DNA of 64,000 bases, from assembly GCA_030431055.1 (NCBI GenBank), contig JAUIJA010000001.1, positions 248,001 to 312,000 of the forward strand. Direction: 5' to 3'. Shown piece by piece: positions 32,800 through 44,018 of the stretch (position 1 is the first letter of the stretch; the number at the start of each line of letters is the position of its first letter). The notes under the pieces are model-generated. The model saw only the letters and a program-made list of their open reading frames with translations. It had not been told where the DNA came from and did not search any database. The position numbers and the translations under genes were made by a program. The stretch is from Bacteroidia bacterium (GTDB lineage: Bacteria; Bacteroidota; Bacteroidia; Flavobacteriales; Flavobacteriaceae).

Positions 32800-34084
32800 G
32801 TTTTTATTCAAAAATATTGATGGTTCTGCATTAATTGTATTTCGAATATTTTTTGGTTTTCTAGTAGCTTGTGAAAGTTTTGGTACTATTTTAACAGGCT
32901 GGGTAAAGAAAGTTTTAATCGAACCTCAATTTACTTTTAATTTTATTGGTTTTGATTGGCTACAAACACTTCTTGGAAATGGAATGTACTTCTATTTTAT
33001 ATTAATGGGTTTTGCTGGATTAGGCATTATGCTTGGCTGGCGTTACCGATTAAACATTATGCTGTTTACTATATTATGGAGCGGTGTTTATTTCATGCAA
33101 AAATCATCATACAATAATCATTATTACTTATTAGTATTGATTAGCTTTTTAATGATTTTCTTACCTGCAAACCAAGAGAAATCTTTAGATGTAAAATTTA
33201 ATCGTGTAAAGCAAAACAAAACAATTCCGAATTGGATTCCACTGCTGTTTATTGTAATGATTGGAATTGTATATACATACGCTGCAATCGCAAAACTTTA
33301 TCCCGATTGGTTAGATGGAACTTTTACCAAAAACTTATTACAAGGAACCACCACAAGACCATTCTTTTTAAAGCTATTTGCGCAAAAGTGGTTTTATATT
33401 CCTTTTGCTTATGCCGGAATTTTATTTGACTTATTAATCGTTCCATTTTTATTATATAAACGAACAAGGACATTGGCATTAATAGCTGCATTTATATTTC
33501 ACCTTTTTAATTCTATTACTTTACAAATAGGAATTTTCCCATATTTCGCCCTAAGTTTTGCATTGTTTTTTTACGAACCAGAAAAAGTAAGAGCGTTTTT
33601 TTTAAGGGAAAAAATTACAGTTGATAACAACCAAAACAATTATGGAAAAAAGTTAGTTTATTTTTTAATCATTCCGTTTTTAACCATTCAACTTTTTTTA
33701 CCGCTAAGACATCATATTATTAAAGGCGATGTTTTATGGACAGAAGAAGGTCATCGTTTGAGTTGGAGAATGATGTTAAGACAACGTAGTGGATATATTA
33801 CAATAAACATAATAGACAATATAACTAAAACTAGAACATTTTACGATTATCACAAAAACTTAACATCGAAACAAGCACGACAATTAGCTGTAAAACCCGA
33901 TTTCATTTGGCAATATTGTCAGAAAATTAAAGAAGAATATAAAGATAAAGACATTTCTATTTATATAGAATGCAAAAACTCTATAAATGGAAAACCACAT
34001 CAAACCTTAATTGATCCAAAATACGATATTGCAAAAGCCAAATGGAATTACTTTTGGCACAACGAATGGATTCTTTTAAACTAA
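32792..34084 (+). CDS. HTTM-domain membrane protein (vitamin K-dependent gamma-carboxylase-like)
   Basis: 430 aa, start GTG overlapping the ribF stop region. At least eight hydrophobic segments fall between residues 12 and 300, with conserved W and R residues (GLGIMLGWRYRLN; YNNHYYLLVLISFLMIFLPAN; YTYAAIAKLYPDWLDG), the HTTM/VKGC-like plan. A C-terminal soluble part (~310-430, EEGHRLSWRMMLRQRSGYI) follows. The human enzyme carboxylates Glu residues; the bacterial role is uncertain. The 8-bp overlap with ribF suggests co-expression. Confidence 0.82.
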   Translation: MNKFLFKNIDGSALIVFRIFFGFLVACESFGTILTGWVKKVLIEPQFTFNFIGFDWLQTLLGNGMYFYFILMGFAGLGIMLGWRYRLNIMLFTILWSGVYFMQKSSYNNHYYLLVLISFLMIFLPANQEKSLDVKFNRVKQNKTIPNWIPLLFIVMIGIVYTYAAIAKLYPDWLDGTFTKNLLQGTTTRPFFLKLFAQKWFYIPFAYAGILFDLLIVPFLLYKRTRTLALIAAFIFHLFNSITLQIGIFPYFALSFALFFYEPEKVRAFFLREKITVDNNQNNYGKKLVYFLIIPFLTIQLFLPLRHHIIKGDVLWTEEGHRLSWRMMLRQRSGYITINIIDNITKTRTFYDYHKNLTSKQARQLAVKPDFIWQYCQKIKEEYKDKDISIYIECKNSINGKPHQTLIDPKYDIAKAKWNYFWHNEWILLN

Positions 34085-34086
34085 AA

Positions 34087-34113
34087 AAATCCCGAGACAA
34101 ACTCGGGATTTTT
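34087..34113. terminator. Bidirectional terminator
   Basis: AATCCCGAG (34088-34096) pairs with CTCGGGATT (34102-34110) around a 5-nt loop, with an A-run before and T-run after. It separates the convergent HTTM gene and M20 dipeptidase and uses the same stem sequence as 618-638. Confidence 0.85.
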
Positions 34114-34115
34114 TA

Positions 34116-35504
34116 TTATTTATTCATTTCTGTAAAATACTTATAGAATAACGGAATGGTTTCAATTCCTTTTAAATAATTGAAAACTCCAAAATGCTCA
34201 TTTGGCGAGTGAATTGCATCGCTATCTAAACCAAATCCCATTAAAATAGTTTTGCTTTTCAATTCTTTTTCAAACAACGCTACAATAGGAATACTTCCTC
34301 CTGAACGAACAGGAATTGCCGGAACTCCAAAAGTTTCTGTATAGGCTTTATTAGCCGCTTGATATCCAACACTATCAATTGGTGTAACATAACCTTGTCC
34401 ACCATGATGTGGTGTAACTTTAACTTTAACTGCTTTTGGAGCAATACTTTCAAAGTGTTTTTGGAATAATTCTGTAATTTCTTCCCATTCTTGATTTGGC
34501 ACTAAACGCATCGAAATTTTCGCATACGCTTTACTCGCAATAACAGTTTTTGCTCCTTCTCCTGTATAGCCACCCCAAATTCCGTTTACATCTAAAGTTG
34601 GGCGAATAGAATTTCTTTCATTAGTTACATATCCTTCTTCACCATAAACATCATCAACATCAAGTGCTTTTTTATAATTTTCTAATGAAAATGGTGCTTT
34701 TGCCATTTCATCTCTTTCTGCTCTTGAAAGTTCTTCTACTTTATCGTAAAAACCTGGAATTGTAATGTGATTATTTTCATCGTGTAACGAAGCAATCATT
34801 TTTGATAAAATATTGATAGGATTTGCTACAGCTCCACCATATAATCCCGAATGTAAGTCGCGATTTGGTCCAGTAACTTCAACTTCAACATAACTTAAAC
34901 CACGTAAACCAGTTGTAATTGATGGTTGCGTATTAGAAATCATTCCAGTATCAGAAATTAAAATAACATCATTCGCTAATTTTTCTTGATTTCTCTCAAC
35001 AAACCAACCTAAACTTTTTGAACCAACTTCTTCTTCACCTTCAATCATAAACTTAACGTTACACGGTAAATTATTGTTTTGAATCATGTATTCAAAAGCT
35101 TTCACGTGCATATACATTTGTCCTTTATCATCACAAGCGCCACGAGCAAAAATTGCACCTTCAGGATGAATCTCAGTTGTTTTTATTACAGGTTCAAACG
35201 GTGGTGATGTCCATAAATCCATTGGATCTGGTGGTTGCACATCGTAATGACCGTAAACTAAAACTGTTGGTAAATTTTTATCGATAATCTTTTCTGCGTA
35301 AACAATAGGATAACCTGGTGTTTCACAAAGTTCTGCAAAATCTACTCCAGCTTTTTCAAGGCTTTCTTTTATCACTTCAGCTGTGGAAATTACATCGTGA
35401 GCATAGGCGCTATCTGCGCTAACCGAAGGGATTTTTAAAAGTTCTATTAATTCGTTTATAAATCGTTCTTTATTTTCTTGAACGTATTGTTTTATATTTT
35501 CCAT
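34116..35504 (-). CDS. M20 family zinc dipeptidase
   Basis: 462 aa, cytosolic. Metal ligands typical of M20 are seen: H in VYGHYDVQPPDP, D in GACDDKGQ, EE in IEGEEEVGSKS, D in ILISDTG and H near the end (SDAIHSPNEHF). The dimerisation domain with the conserved His (NRDLHSGLYGG) is present. It matches carnosinase-like peptidases that release amino acids from dipeptides. A stand-alone gene with a terminator on its 3' side. Confidence 0.92.
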   Translation of the reverse strand: MENIKQYVQENKERFINELIELLKIPSVSADSAYAHDVISTAEVIKESLEKAGVDFAELCETPGYPIVYAEKIIDKNLPTVLVYGHYDVQPPDPMDLWTSPPFEPVIKTTEIHPEGAIFARGACDDKGQMYMHVKAFEYMIQNNNLPCNVKFMIEGEEEVGSKSLGWFVERNQEKLANDVILISDTGMISNTQPSITTGLRGLSYVEVEVTGPNRDLHSGLYGGAVANPINILSKMIASLHDENNHITIPGFYDKVEELSRAERDEMAKAPFSLENYKKALDVDDVYGEEGYVTNERNSIRPTLDVNGIWGGYTGEGAKTVIASKAYAKISMRLVPNQEWEEITELFQKHFESIAPKAVKVKVTPHHGGQGYVTPIDSVGYQAANKAYTETFGVPAIPVRSGGSIPIVALFEKELKSKTILMGFGLDSDAIHSPNEHFGVFNYLKGIETIPLFYKYFTEMNK

Positions 35505-35561
35505 TAGTATTTATTGAATAATTCCAAAAGTACAAAAAATGTTAGACTTGTATAAAATCAA

Positions 35562-35589
35562 AAAAGCCCAATCTAACGATTGGGCTTTT
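35562..35589 (-). terminator. Terminator of the T9SS cargo gene
   Basis: AAAAGCCCAATC (35562-35573) pairs perfectly with GATTGGGCTTTT (35578-35589), with T residues on the minus strand. Confidence 0.85.
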
Positions 35590-35606
35590 GTTTATATTTA
35601 AAAAAT

Positions 35607-38600
35607 TTAGAAAATCACTTTCTGTGTTTGTGTATTTCCGTTTACATCTTTCACTTTTACAATTAAAGCTTGTTTGTTTGCTGTTAAACTCATGATTGTA
35701 AATTGTGTTTCGTTGATTTGATTTGATTCAAATAATTTTCTTCCTAACACATCAAATACTGTAATAGCTTCAATGTTTTCTGAAGAATTAACTTGAATTC
35801 CTGTTTGAGTAGTGTAAACTGAAATGAATTGGTTTGAAACTACTTCTTCTTCGCTTAATGTTTCATTTGTATAGCGTAAAACGAATCTGTTTTTAAACTC
35901 TCCTTTCTGAGCTTGAAAACTATAAGGCATAACTCTTAAATCATGTATTATACCTAGCGTTAAATCTTCTAAATAAATATCTTGCGAACCATTAAACAAA
36001 CCATCTAAAGCACTTAACCCTATTGAATATGTCCCGCTAGATGGAATTCTTACTGCTAACTGAACTTTATCTTGATTATCGAAAGGCAGGGTTCTTCCTT
36101 GAATTAACATTCTTTCATTGTTAATGATAGAATAAATTCCCATCTCATTTGCTTGAGCGTTGGTTACAGCATCAAACATTCTATCTTTTCCGTTTGTTGC
36201 GTCAGTAATATATCCTACTAAAGTTCTTGTAGAATTATTTTCAGCATTTGCTAAATCTAACCAAATACGATGTTTTTCAGTAGCCGCTATCGATTTGTTT
36301 GAAGGAGATGCTTGTCTATAGAATTGCTCATTGTTGTGATTTTTATTACGCATAGCATTATTAAAAGTCACCGTTTCAGTAGCTGCAGCACCATCATTCA
36401 TATTAATCATAAAGCTTTGTCCGCCTGCTATAAATCCGTTGAAAGTTTCAGGACCCGTTTGAGGGCCAGTTCGATTGTAAACTATATAATCATCACCCGT
36501 ATAATTGTAAACATAATCATCATACACAGGATCAGAATTAGTTGGTGATGGCGAAGTATCATGTGTCCAAATTCTAACTGCTCCTTCAATGTTTGTATTT
36601 AACGTTAAGAAATCTAAAGCACTAATTGCTGAAGGATATGGATTCCCTATTAAATTCCAGTTATCATCTTTATTTGTGATTATTACTCCATTAACACCTG
36701 TAATATCACCTCCTGTATTATTTGCTCTAGAAATTGATGGTTGAATTACACCATTACGAGGAACACCTGTAAAAGTCCTAGTAAATACATCACGCATAAT
36801 ATATCCTACACCAGGAGCCATCATAGTATTTCTTGCCAATAACCAGTACCCCCAACCATTATTTGGATTTGCAAAATCGGCATCCCAAGCATAAATATAA
36901 CCTGTAGCTGGTGTATTTACTCCGTCAACTGGCGAAGACCAATACACATAATCTAAAGCAACTCCTGTAGTAATTCTTTCGTATGAAATATCTCCTGTAT
37001 TAACACCTGAATCATCTATTTGAACTAATGAACCATCGTCTAAAACAGTAAACGTACCATCTACGGTTAAATCGTGATTAACTTGCACATAATCATTTGC
37101 GTTTACCGTAACTGTTTTACCTGCCACAACCAACAAGTCACCAGTAGCAATTAAATTATTAGACACACTTGTAGTAAAATCGTTATTCATAACTACATCG
37201 TAAAATATTTCTGTTCCTTCAGGAGCCACATTGCTTATAATTTGTGCCGCAGTTCCGTCAAAATGAATGGTTCCATTTCCTTCCTCAAAAGCTGTTTCAT
37301 CTACATTATTTGTCCAATCACCATATAAATGAATAGTTCCATCTGCAGTTCCATTGTTAGAATCGTCCATATCAACCGCACCTGTTGCAGAAATTACTAA
37401 ATCGCCATATACATTTAAAACATTATTAGCATTCCCTTCTACAATTAGTTTTCTATCCGAAATTGTAATATCATTACAAACAGCAATATCACTATATAAA
37501 TCAGAATAAGGTGCTGTAAAATCTACTTGAGCATCTCTAACAGAGCTTGAAGAAATTGTTACGTTTGTAGTTAATTTTGGCACAGCTAAACCTTCCCAAT
37601 TGGCACAATCGAACCAGTTGGTATTAACATTTCCTACCCATTGACCTGGAGGATTACTTGCTCCAATTAAAAAAGTTTTTCCTGCTCTAGTTGACGATGA
37701 ACTAGTTGGATCAATAGTATATCTTCCTGTTCCTAATGTCCAGTTATTGCTTACATCAGACAATGCCAATACAATTTGTCTAATTGTAGCCAAACCGTGT
37801 TCTTTATCATTTTCATAATATGCACTTACAGCACTTGTACTTGCATTTTCTACATTAAAACACGTTAAATCATTCGGTAATCTTGACTCTCTTGAATTAC
37901 CTCCCGAACTACCTCCATTACAAGCATCCGTTAAAGGCACCCAAGCAGCTCTATTGGTGATACCGTGAAGTAGGGTTCCCGATAAATAATAATTAGCCTC
38001 ATTTGCATCAAGTGTTCCATCAAAAGTAAAAGCACCTTGAATTAGATATAATTGATCAGAACCCGAAGTTGATATATTAACAGAATTAGAAAAAGTCCCG
38101 TGAGACCCTCCCACAAAATCACTTGTTCTATCTGTTGTTGTTGTTCCTATTGTAACTTCCGCTATAGTAAACCAATTTGCACTAAAATCAGATTCAAAAC
38201 GAATAACCGATCCTGCAGGAATTACAGTAGCCCCATTATAAGTGATTACTGCAACATATGGAGCTTCTTCCGCAAGATCTCCTCCACCTCCCCATTTATT
38301 GGTACGCACATTAGCAGGTGCTCCAGCTTCGTAACGCGAATTTACAATAGAAAAAGTTGTTCCTGGAATCATATCTACTAAAGTAGCTATTAAATATTCA
38401 TCTGCAACACCACCACCACTACCGTTTACTTGACCATCATATCCAACAAACACTAACTCTCCTGGGTTAAAAGTAGTTCCTGTTGCTGCTACAATTGTTA
38501 ACGTTGCACTATTTGATGTTATAGTACCACAAGCCGAAGTTACCACACATTGGTACACGTAACCATCCATAGCTAAGGCAGTATTTGAAACTGCCAACGT

Positions 38601-40466
38601 TGCATCATTACTACCTGAATATTGTGGCCCATCGATTACATTCACAAAACCACTTCCTGTATTTACCTGCCACTGATAACTTAAACCAGTACCCGTTGTA
38701 GCAACAGTAAAACTTGCTCCTCCATTTTCCACGGCAGACGCATTTGCAGGTTGCGAAGTTATAGTTGCTGCTGAACTTATGACAACAGCGTAAGGTCCAA
38801 CTTCAGCATCTGACCAACAACTTGTTGCTGTATTAAAAGCTCTTACGTAATAATCGCCAGAAGTAGTAACCACTAAAGGTGAACTTGCATTATTTACAGT
38901 ACTTGTCCCTAAAGAAGTTGTTTGCCAATAAAACTCAACAGGGGCAACAGCAGATTCTGAATAAGAAAGTGTAGTTGAATTACAAGCCGGAGTTACACCA
39001 GATATAGTTCCTACAGGATCAGCTGGTGGTGTACATGTTGGTCCACAATATACATTCAAATTATCGATGTAATGTGTTCTATCATCTGCAGTTCTAAGTA
39101 ATCTAACTCTAACATTAGACATTGTTTGAACAACAGGAGGAAATGATATAGTAAATGTTGTAAAAGATGTAGAAGTACATGTATCTTCCTGAACATCAAT
39201 TCAAACACTGCCATCAAAATATTGCACCATTATTCTATTATTAGATGTAGGTGAAGAACTTAAAGCAGCGTCATAAGTTAAAGATGCTGGATTATTTAAT
39301 ATTGGTAATTCTAAATAATCTCCAACACCATTCATTTGAATTTGTCCGCCTCCCGCAAAAGTACTAACAGCAGTCCAAGTACCACTTTCGCTATGCGACC
39401 AATTTCCGTAAGCATGTGACCAACCTGTAAAAGTAGAACTTAAACAAGGCCCAACATACACCATAAATGTAACACTAATGGTATGATTTCCTGTAACATT
39501 TGTAAAATCGTATGATGTAACCGCTCCTACAGAAACTCCATCTACTAATACATCTTGAACTGCGTAACCGCTATCTGGTGTAAAAGTATAAGATAAATCG
39601 TCTCCACAATTTACAACAGATGCCCCAGAAGGTGAAATTGTCCCATTTGTTCCTGCAGATGCAGTTATGGTATAAGTATCTTGTGTGTAAACAGCCGTAA
39701 TAGCATGATTCGCTGTTACATTTGTAAAAGTATAAGGGTTAGCGTTACCTGCATTTACTCCATCAACCACCCAGTTTGTAAACGTATAACAAGCGTCTGC
39801 TGTTGCAGTAAAAGCCTGGTCGTTACCATCAGCCACGCTTGTTGTACCCGGTGTAATAGTACCACCTGTAGCTTGTGTTACTGCTATTAGGTTTCCTGAA
39901 GGGAGATCTCCCAATAGTTTAAAATTATCTACTCCAAAATAATCACTTCCTCCATCAAACCTTGCTCTTACTTGCAAAGAAACATTATAAGATCCATTTG
40001 GTATATTTACACTTACTGTACCTCTTACATTTTGAGAATCACATCCATCACATAAAAAAACTTCTGTTTGAGAAATTCCATCAACTTTAACAATATAACT
40101 TAATTCATCAGAAGTTGTATTAAAACCATCAACTTCGTAATCAAAACTTAAAACCACATTATTATACAAAGAAATATCAATAGTTGAAAAATCAATAGTT
40201 CCTATACCTGATGTTCCACAACTAGCTCCATTCAAATCTTGTCCACCAAAAAAATTGCCCGTACTATTTGGAATTGCAATGTTACCCAAACTATTCACAA
40301 CATTCCAAACATCACCATTACTTACACAAGAAGCACTATTTTCGGTTGGTGTTGTTGAAAAAGCCCAATTAGGAGTTCCTCCATCAAAATCTTGAATTGC
40401 AATAGTAGCTTGCCCCCACGAGAGAGCTGAAAATAAAAAAATTAAAAACAGTAATCTTAATTTCAT
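35607..40466 (-). pseudogene. Giant T9SS-exported surface protein gene interrupted by one in-frame TGA
   Basis: One frame of 1,620 codons from the ATG at 40466 to the stop at 35607 is broken only by a TGA at 39203-39201 (codon 422). Everything before and after is in the same frame and reads through sensibly (YFDGSV-stop-IDVQEDTCT). A signal peptide ([20 protein letters not shown]), InlB-like repeats ([14 protein letters not shown]..., [15 protein letters not shown]), an Ig-like region, a large beta-rich centre and a T9SS C-terminal domain (ending NGNTQTQKVIF) are seen. The TGA probably arose from TGG (Trp), or is a sequence error. If real, the first 421 residues would be secreted without a sorting domain. 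Confidence 0.85.
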
Positions 40467-40564
40467 TTTTAAAGTAAATTTAGGGTTTTAAAGCGCTCTT
40501 ATTCAATTAGTTCAAACTAAAAAATAAAAGCGTACAAATTTACGTAAAATAATTTGATATTCAG

Positions 40565-40572
40565 TAGCTTTG
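40565..40572 (+). promoter_or_regulatory. -7 box for recX
   Basis: TAGCTTTG matches TAnnTTTG and lies 32 nt before the TTG start of recX. Confidence 0.45.
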
Positions 40573-40604
40573 TTAAAAACTCACCATTATTAAATAGTTA
40601 AGAT

Positions 40605-41084
40605 TTGAATTCAAAAATTAATAAATCCTTTACCGTTCAAGAGATACAAAGCAAAATGGAATATTACTGTTCGTATCAAGATCGCTGCTATAAAGATGTT
40701 AATAACAAGCTTAATTCATTTAATTTGATTATTGAAGCTAGAGAAAAAATTTTAGCACATTTAATTGAGCATAACTTTATTAATGAAGAGCGATTTGCTA
40801 AAAGTTTTGCGCGCGGCAAACACAATTATAAAAATTGGGGTAAAAACAGAATTACTCAAGAATTGAAATTTCGGGATATTTCTTCTCGATTAATAAAAAC
40901 TGCTTTAGATGAAATTCCTGAAGCTATTTATCTTGAAAATTTTCACGCGCTAGCTGAAAAAAATTGGCAATCTATAAAAGAGCGAAAAGGACCAAAAAAA
41001 AACAAAAAGTTTGTGGATTATCTATTACGTAGAGGTTACGAATCTAGTTTAATTTATGATAAACTAAAGGAATTGGACAATTAG
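40605..41084 (+). CDS. recX: Regulatory protein RecX
   Basis: 159 aa, start TTG at 40605. Three tandem three-helix repeats characteristic of RecX are visible: EIQSKMEYYCSYQDRCYKDV, IEHNFINEERFAKSFARGKHNYKNWGKNRITQELKFRDI, and KKNKKFVDYLLRRGYESSLIYDKLKEL. RecX binds RecA filaments and limits recombination. recA is not adjacent here. It is followed by a 226-bp gap. Confidence 0.93.
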   Translation: MNSKINKSFTVQEIQSKMEYYCSYQDRCYKDVNNKLNSFNLIIEAREKILAHLIEHNFINEERFAKSFARGKHNYKNWGKNRITQELKFRDISSRLIKTALDEIPEAIYLENFHALAEKNWQSIKERKGPKKNKKFVDYLLRRGYESSLIYDKLKELDN

Positions 41085-41109
41085 TCAATAATCAATGTGC
41101 CAATGATAA

Positions 41110-41245
41110 TAAATATATCGTCACTTCGAGTAGGATTTGCAACAAAGTGAAAATCCATATCGAGAAGTTTTATGTTTTCTTAAGTTCTCGATACATTTTT
41201 TGTTTCATTTAATTACACAAAAAACACTCGAACTGACGCAATAAC
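41110..41245. repeat. Dispersed intergenic repeat-like segment
   Basis: In the 226-bp recX-thiL gap, GTCACTTCGAGTAGG... ATCGAGAAGTTTTATG... AAGTTCTCGATACAT... CTCGAACTGACG contains two inverted pairs (ATCGAGAA/TTCTCGAT and TTCGAGT/ACTCGAA). This is the look of the dispersed TGACG-ending repeats of Flavobacteria. Confidence 0.5.
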
Positions 41246-41288
41246 AGTAAAAGAACCTGAAACAAGTTTAGGTTGACAAAGATGTTAC

Positions 41289-41296
41289 TATCTTTG
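41289..41296 (+). promoter_or_regulatory. -7 box for thiL
   Basis: TATCTTTG, an exact consensus match followed by CA, 14 nt before the ATG; a weak TTTA lies about 18 bp upstream. Confidence 0.55.
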
Positions 41297-41310
41297 CAAA
41301 AAATATTCTC

Positions 41311-42357
41311 ATGTTAGAAGACAAAAACCAACAAAAAACTCAATTAGAAAATTTAGGCGAATTTGGTTTAATTGAACACTTAACAAAAGACATTGAAATC
41401 ACTCAAGAGTCAACAATAAAAAGCATTGGTGATGATGCTGCTGTTTTAGATTTTAAAGATAAAAAAACAGTTGTTTCCACCGATTTATTAATTGAAGGAG
41501 TTCATTTCGATTTGGCTTATATGCCTTTAAAACATTTGGGTTACAAAGCAATCGTTACTAATATTTCTGACATTTGCGCCATGAACGCAACGCCGACACA
41601 AGTTACGGTTTCAATTGCGGTTTCAAATCGTTTTCCGCTTGAAGCTATTGAAGAATTATATGCAGGAATGAAATTAGCAGCAAAAATTTACAACGTTGAT
41701 ATTGTTGGTGGCGATACAACTTCTTCTCAAAAAGGTTTAGTCATTAGCATTACTGCTCTTGGCGAAGCAAATCTAGATGAAATTGTTTACCGAAATGGTG
41801 CAAAACCAAGTGATTTATTAGTAGTAAGTGGCGATGTTGGTGCAGCTTATATGGGATTACAAGTTTTAGAACGCGAAAAACAAGTTTTTCAAGTAAATCC
41901 GAATAACCAACCCGATTTAGAAGCTTATACTTATTTAATAGAACGTCAATTAAAGCCAGAAGCTCGTAAAGACGTAAAAGAGATTTTAGAAAAGCTGGAA
42001 GTGAAACCAACTTCTATGATTGATATTTCTGACGGACTTTCATCTGAAATCATACATTTATGCAAGCAAAGTGATGTGGGTTGTAATTTATATGAAGAAA
42101 AAATTCCTGCCGATCCTCAATTAATTAATGTTTGCGAAGAGTTTAATATCGACATTACAACCGTTGCTTTAAGTGGTGGAGAAGATTATGAATTACTTTT
42201 CACTATTAAAATGGATGATTTTGAAAAAATAAAAGCTAACCCGAACTTTACCGTAATTGGTCATATGACTGAAGCTAAAGAAGGCATGCACTTAATAACT
42301 CGTGCAAACACAAAAATTGCATTGAAAGCTCGTGGCTGGAATGCTCTTTCTGAATAG
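41311..42357 (+). CDS. thiL: Thiamine-monophosphate kinase
   Basis: 348 aa. It phosphorylates thiamine monophosphate to the coenzyme thiamine diphosphate. Motifs: IGDDAAVLDFKD near residue 40, STDLLIEGVHFD, DICAMNATPTQVTVS, the metal-binding VGGDTTSS and VSGDVGAAYMG, and the C-terminal DISDGLSSE and ALSGGEDYELLFT. The N-terminal ~20 residues precede the usual GEFGLIEHL start, as is normal here. It stands alone with its own promoter and terminator. Confidence 0.96.
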   Translation: MLEDKNQQKTQLENLGEFGLIEHLTKDIEITQESTIKSIGDDAAVLDFKDKKTVVSTDLLIEGVHFDLAYMPLKHLGYKAIVTNISDICAMNATPTQVTVSIAVSNRFPLEAIEELYAGMKLAAKIYNVDIVGGDTTSSQKGLVISITALGEANLDEIVYRNGAKPSDLLVVSGDVGAAYMGLQVLEREKQVFQVNPNNQPDLEAYTYLIERQLKPEARKDVKEILEKLEVKPTSMIDISDGLSSEIIHLCKQSDVGCNLYEEKIPADPQLINVCEEFNIDITTVALSGGEDYELLFTIKMDDFEKIKANPNFTVIGHMTEAKEGMHLITRANTKIALKARGWNALSE

Positions 42358-42403
42358 TTGGCAGTCGCAATATTTAGTTTCAGTTTGTAATAACTTAGAA
42401 ATA

Positions 42404-42438
42404 AAAAATCCCAAATGATAAAACATTTGGGATTTTTA
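42404..42438. terminator. Bidirectional terminator between thiL and glyS
   Basis: AAAATCCCAAATG and CATTTGGGATTTT pair around a 6-nt loop, with an A-run before and T-run after. Confidence 0.85.
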
Positions 42439-42472
42439 TTTGCCGTTTGGCTTATTACTTTCTACTTAAAGT

Positions 42473-44014
42473 TTACATTTTCATCAACCAATTACGCATT
42501 GAAACTTCGTTAGCAATTATTCCTCTTAAATCAGCAATTGCTACACGTTGTTGTTCCATAGTATCGCGATGGCGAATGGTAACGGTTTTATCTTCTAATG
42601 TTTGATGATCAACTGTAATACAAAATGGTGTTCCTAATGCATCTTGTCTTCTATATCGACGACCAACAGCATCTTTTTCATCATACGCAACGTTGAAATC
42701 CCATTTTAAATCTTCTACAATTTCTCTAGCAACATCTGGCAATCCATCTTTTTTAACTAATGGCAGAACAGCGGCTTTTGTTGGTGCTAAAACTGAAGGT
42801 AAACGTAAAACTGTTCGCGTAGAACCATCTTCTAAAGTTTCTTCTTGTAATGCTTTAGAGAAAACCGCTAAAAACATTCTATCTAAACCAATAGAGGTTT
42901 CCACAACATAAGGAACATAATTTTTTCCTTCTTCGTTGTCGAAGTATTGTAATTTCTTACCTGAAAATTCTTCGTGTGCTTTTAAATCAAAATCAGTTCT
43001 TGAATGAATTCCCTCTAATTCTTTAAATCCGAATGGGAAATCAAATTCAATATCGGCAGCAGCATTTGCATAATGTGCTAATTTATCATGATCATGAAAA
43101 CGATAATTTTCTTCACCTAAACCAAGAGATTTGTGCCAAGCCAAACGTGTTTCTTTCCAGTAATCGTACCATTTCATTTCTTCACCTGGTTTTACAAAAA
43201 ACTGCATTTCCATTTGTTCAAATTCACGCATACGGAAAATAAACTGACGCGCTACTATTTCGTTACGAAAGGCTTTTCCTGTTTGTGCAATTCCAAAAGG
43301 GATTTTCATTCTTCCTGTTTTTTGCACGTTTAAAAAGTTTACGAAAATACCTTGTGCAGTTTCAGGACGTAAGTATAAATCCATTGCTGAATCAGCAGAA
43401 GCGCCTAGTTTTGTTCCAAACATTAAGTTGAATTGGCGAACTTCTGTCCAATTTGCCGTTCCAGAAACCGGACAAACAATTCCTAAGTCAATTATTAACT
43501 GACGGAAACCTTCTAAGTCATTTTCTTCTTGAACTCTCGTTAGTTTTTCAGTAACATCGTCTATTTGCTCTTGGCGACGTACAACATTTGGGTTTGTCGC
43601 TCTAAATTGTTCTTCATCAAAAGCATCGCCAAAACGTTTTTGAGCTTTTACAATGTCCTTTTGAATTTTTTCATTGATTTTCTCTCTGAAATCTTCCACT
43701 AAAACATCAGCTCTGTAGCGCTTTTTTGAATCTTTATTATCGATAAGTGGATCGTTAAAAGCATCTACGTGTCCAGAAGCTTTCCAAGTTGTAGGATGCA
43801 TAAAAATTGCAGCATCAATTCCTACAATATTTTCATGCATTTGCACCATTGATTTCCACCAATAGTCACGTATGTTTTTCTTTAATTCAACACCGTTTTG
43901 AGCATAATCATAAACTGCACTCAATCCGTCGTATATTTCGCTTGACGGAAATATATATCCGTATTCTTTTGCATGCGAAATTACATTCTTAAAAATGTCT
44001 TCTTTTTTTGCCAT
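42473..44014 (-). CDS. glyS: Glycine--tRNA ligase (single-chain, class II)
   Basis: 513 aa, the homodimeric (eukaryote/GlyQS-like) type and not the two-subunit type. Class II motifs are seen: the RPETAQGIFVNF region, the motif 2 loop FGIAQTGKAFRNEIVARQFIFRMREFEQME, and motif 3 SIGLDRMFLAV, plus an anticodon-binding domain from ~400. A -7 box, TACTTTTG, ends 4 nt before the ATG, so the mRNA is probably leaderless or nearly so. It is convergent with thiL. Confidence 0.96.
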   Translation of the reverse strand: MAKKEDIFKNVISHAKEYGYIFPSSEIYDGLSAVYDYAQNGVELKKNIRDYWWKSMVQMHENIVGIDAAIFMHPTTWKASGHVDAFNDPLIDNKDSKKRYRADVLVEDFREKINEKIQKDIVKAQKRFGDAFDEEQFRATNPNVVRRQEQIDDVTEKLTRVQEENDLEGFRQLIIDLGIVCPVSGTANWTEVRQFNLMFGTKLGASADSAMDLYLRPETAQGIFVNFLNVQKTGRMKIPFGIAQTGKAFRNEIVARQFIFRMREFEQMEMQFFVKPGEEMKWYDYWKETRLAWHKSLGLGEENYRFHDHDKLAHYANAAADIEFDFPFGFKELEGIHSRTDFDLKAHEEFSGKKLQYFDNEEGKNYVPYVVETSIGLDRMFLAVFSKALQEETLEDGSTRTVLRLPSVLAPTKAAVLPLVKKDGLPDVAREIVEDLKWDFNVAYDEKDAVGRRYRRQDALGTPFCITVDHQTLEDKTVTIRHRDTMEQQRVAIADLRGIIANEVSMRNWLMKM

Positions 44015-44018
44015 GGTG

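Noticed and set aside
39201..39203. Selenocysteine or programmed readthrough at the in-frame TGA
   Set aside because: No adjacent hairpin of SECIS type is evident, and a surface adhesin-like protein is not a known selenoprotein. A mutation from TGG or a sequence error is simpler.
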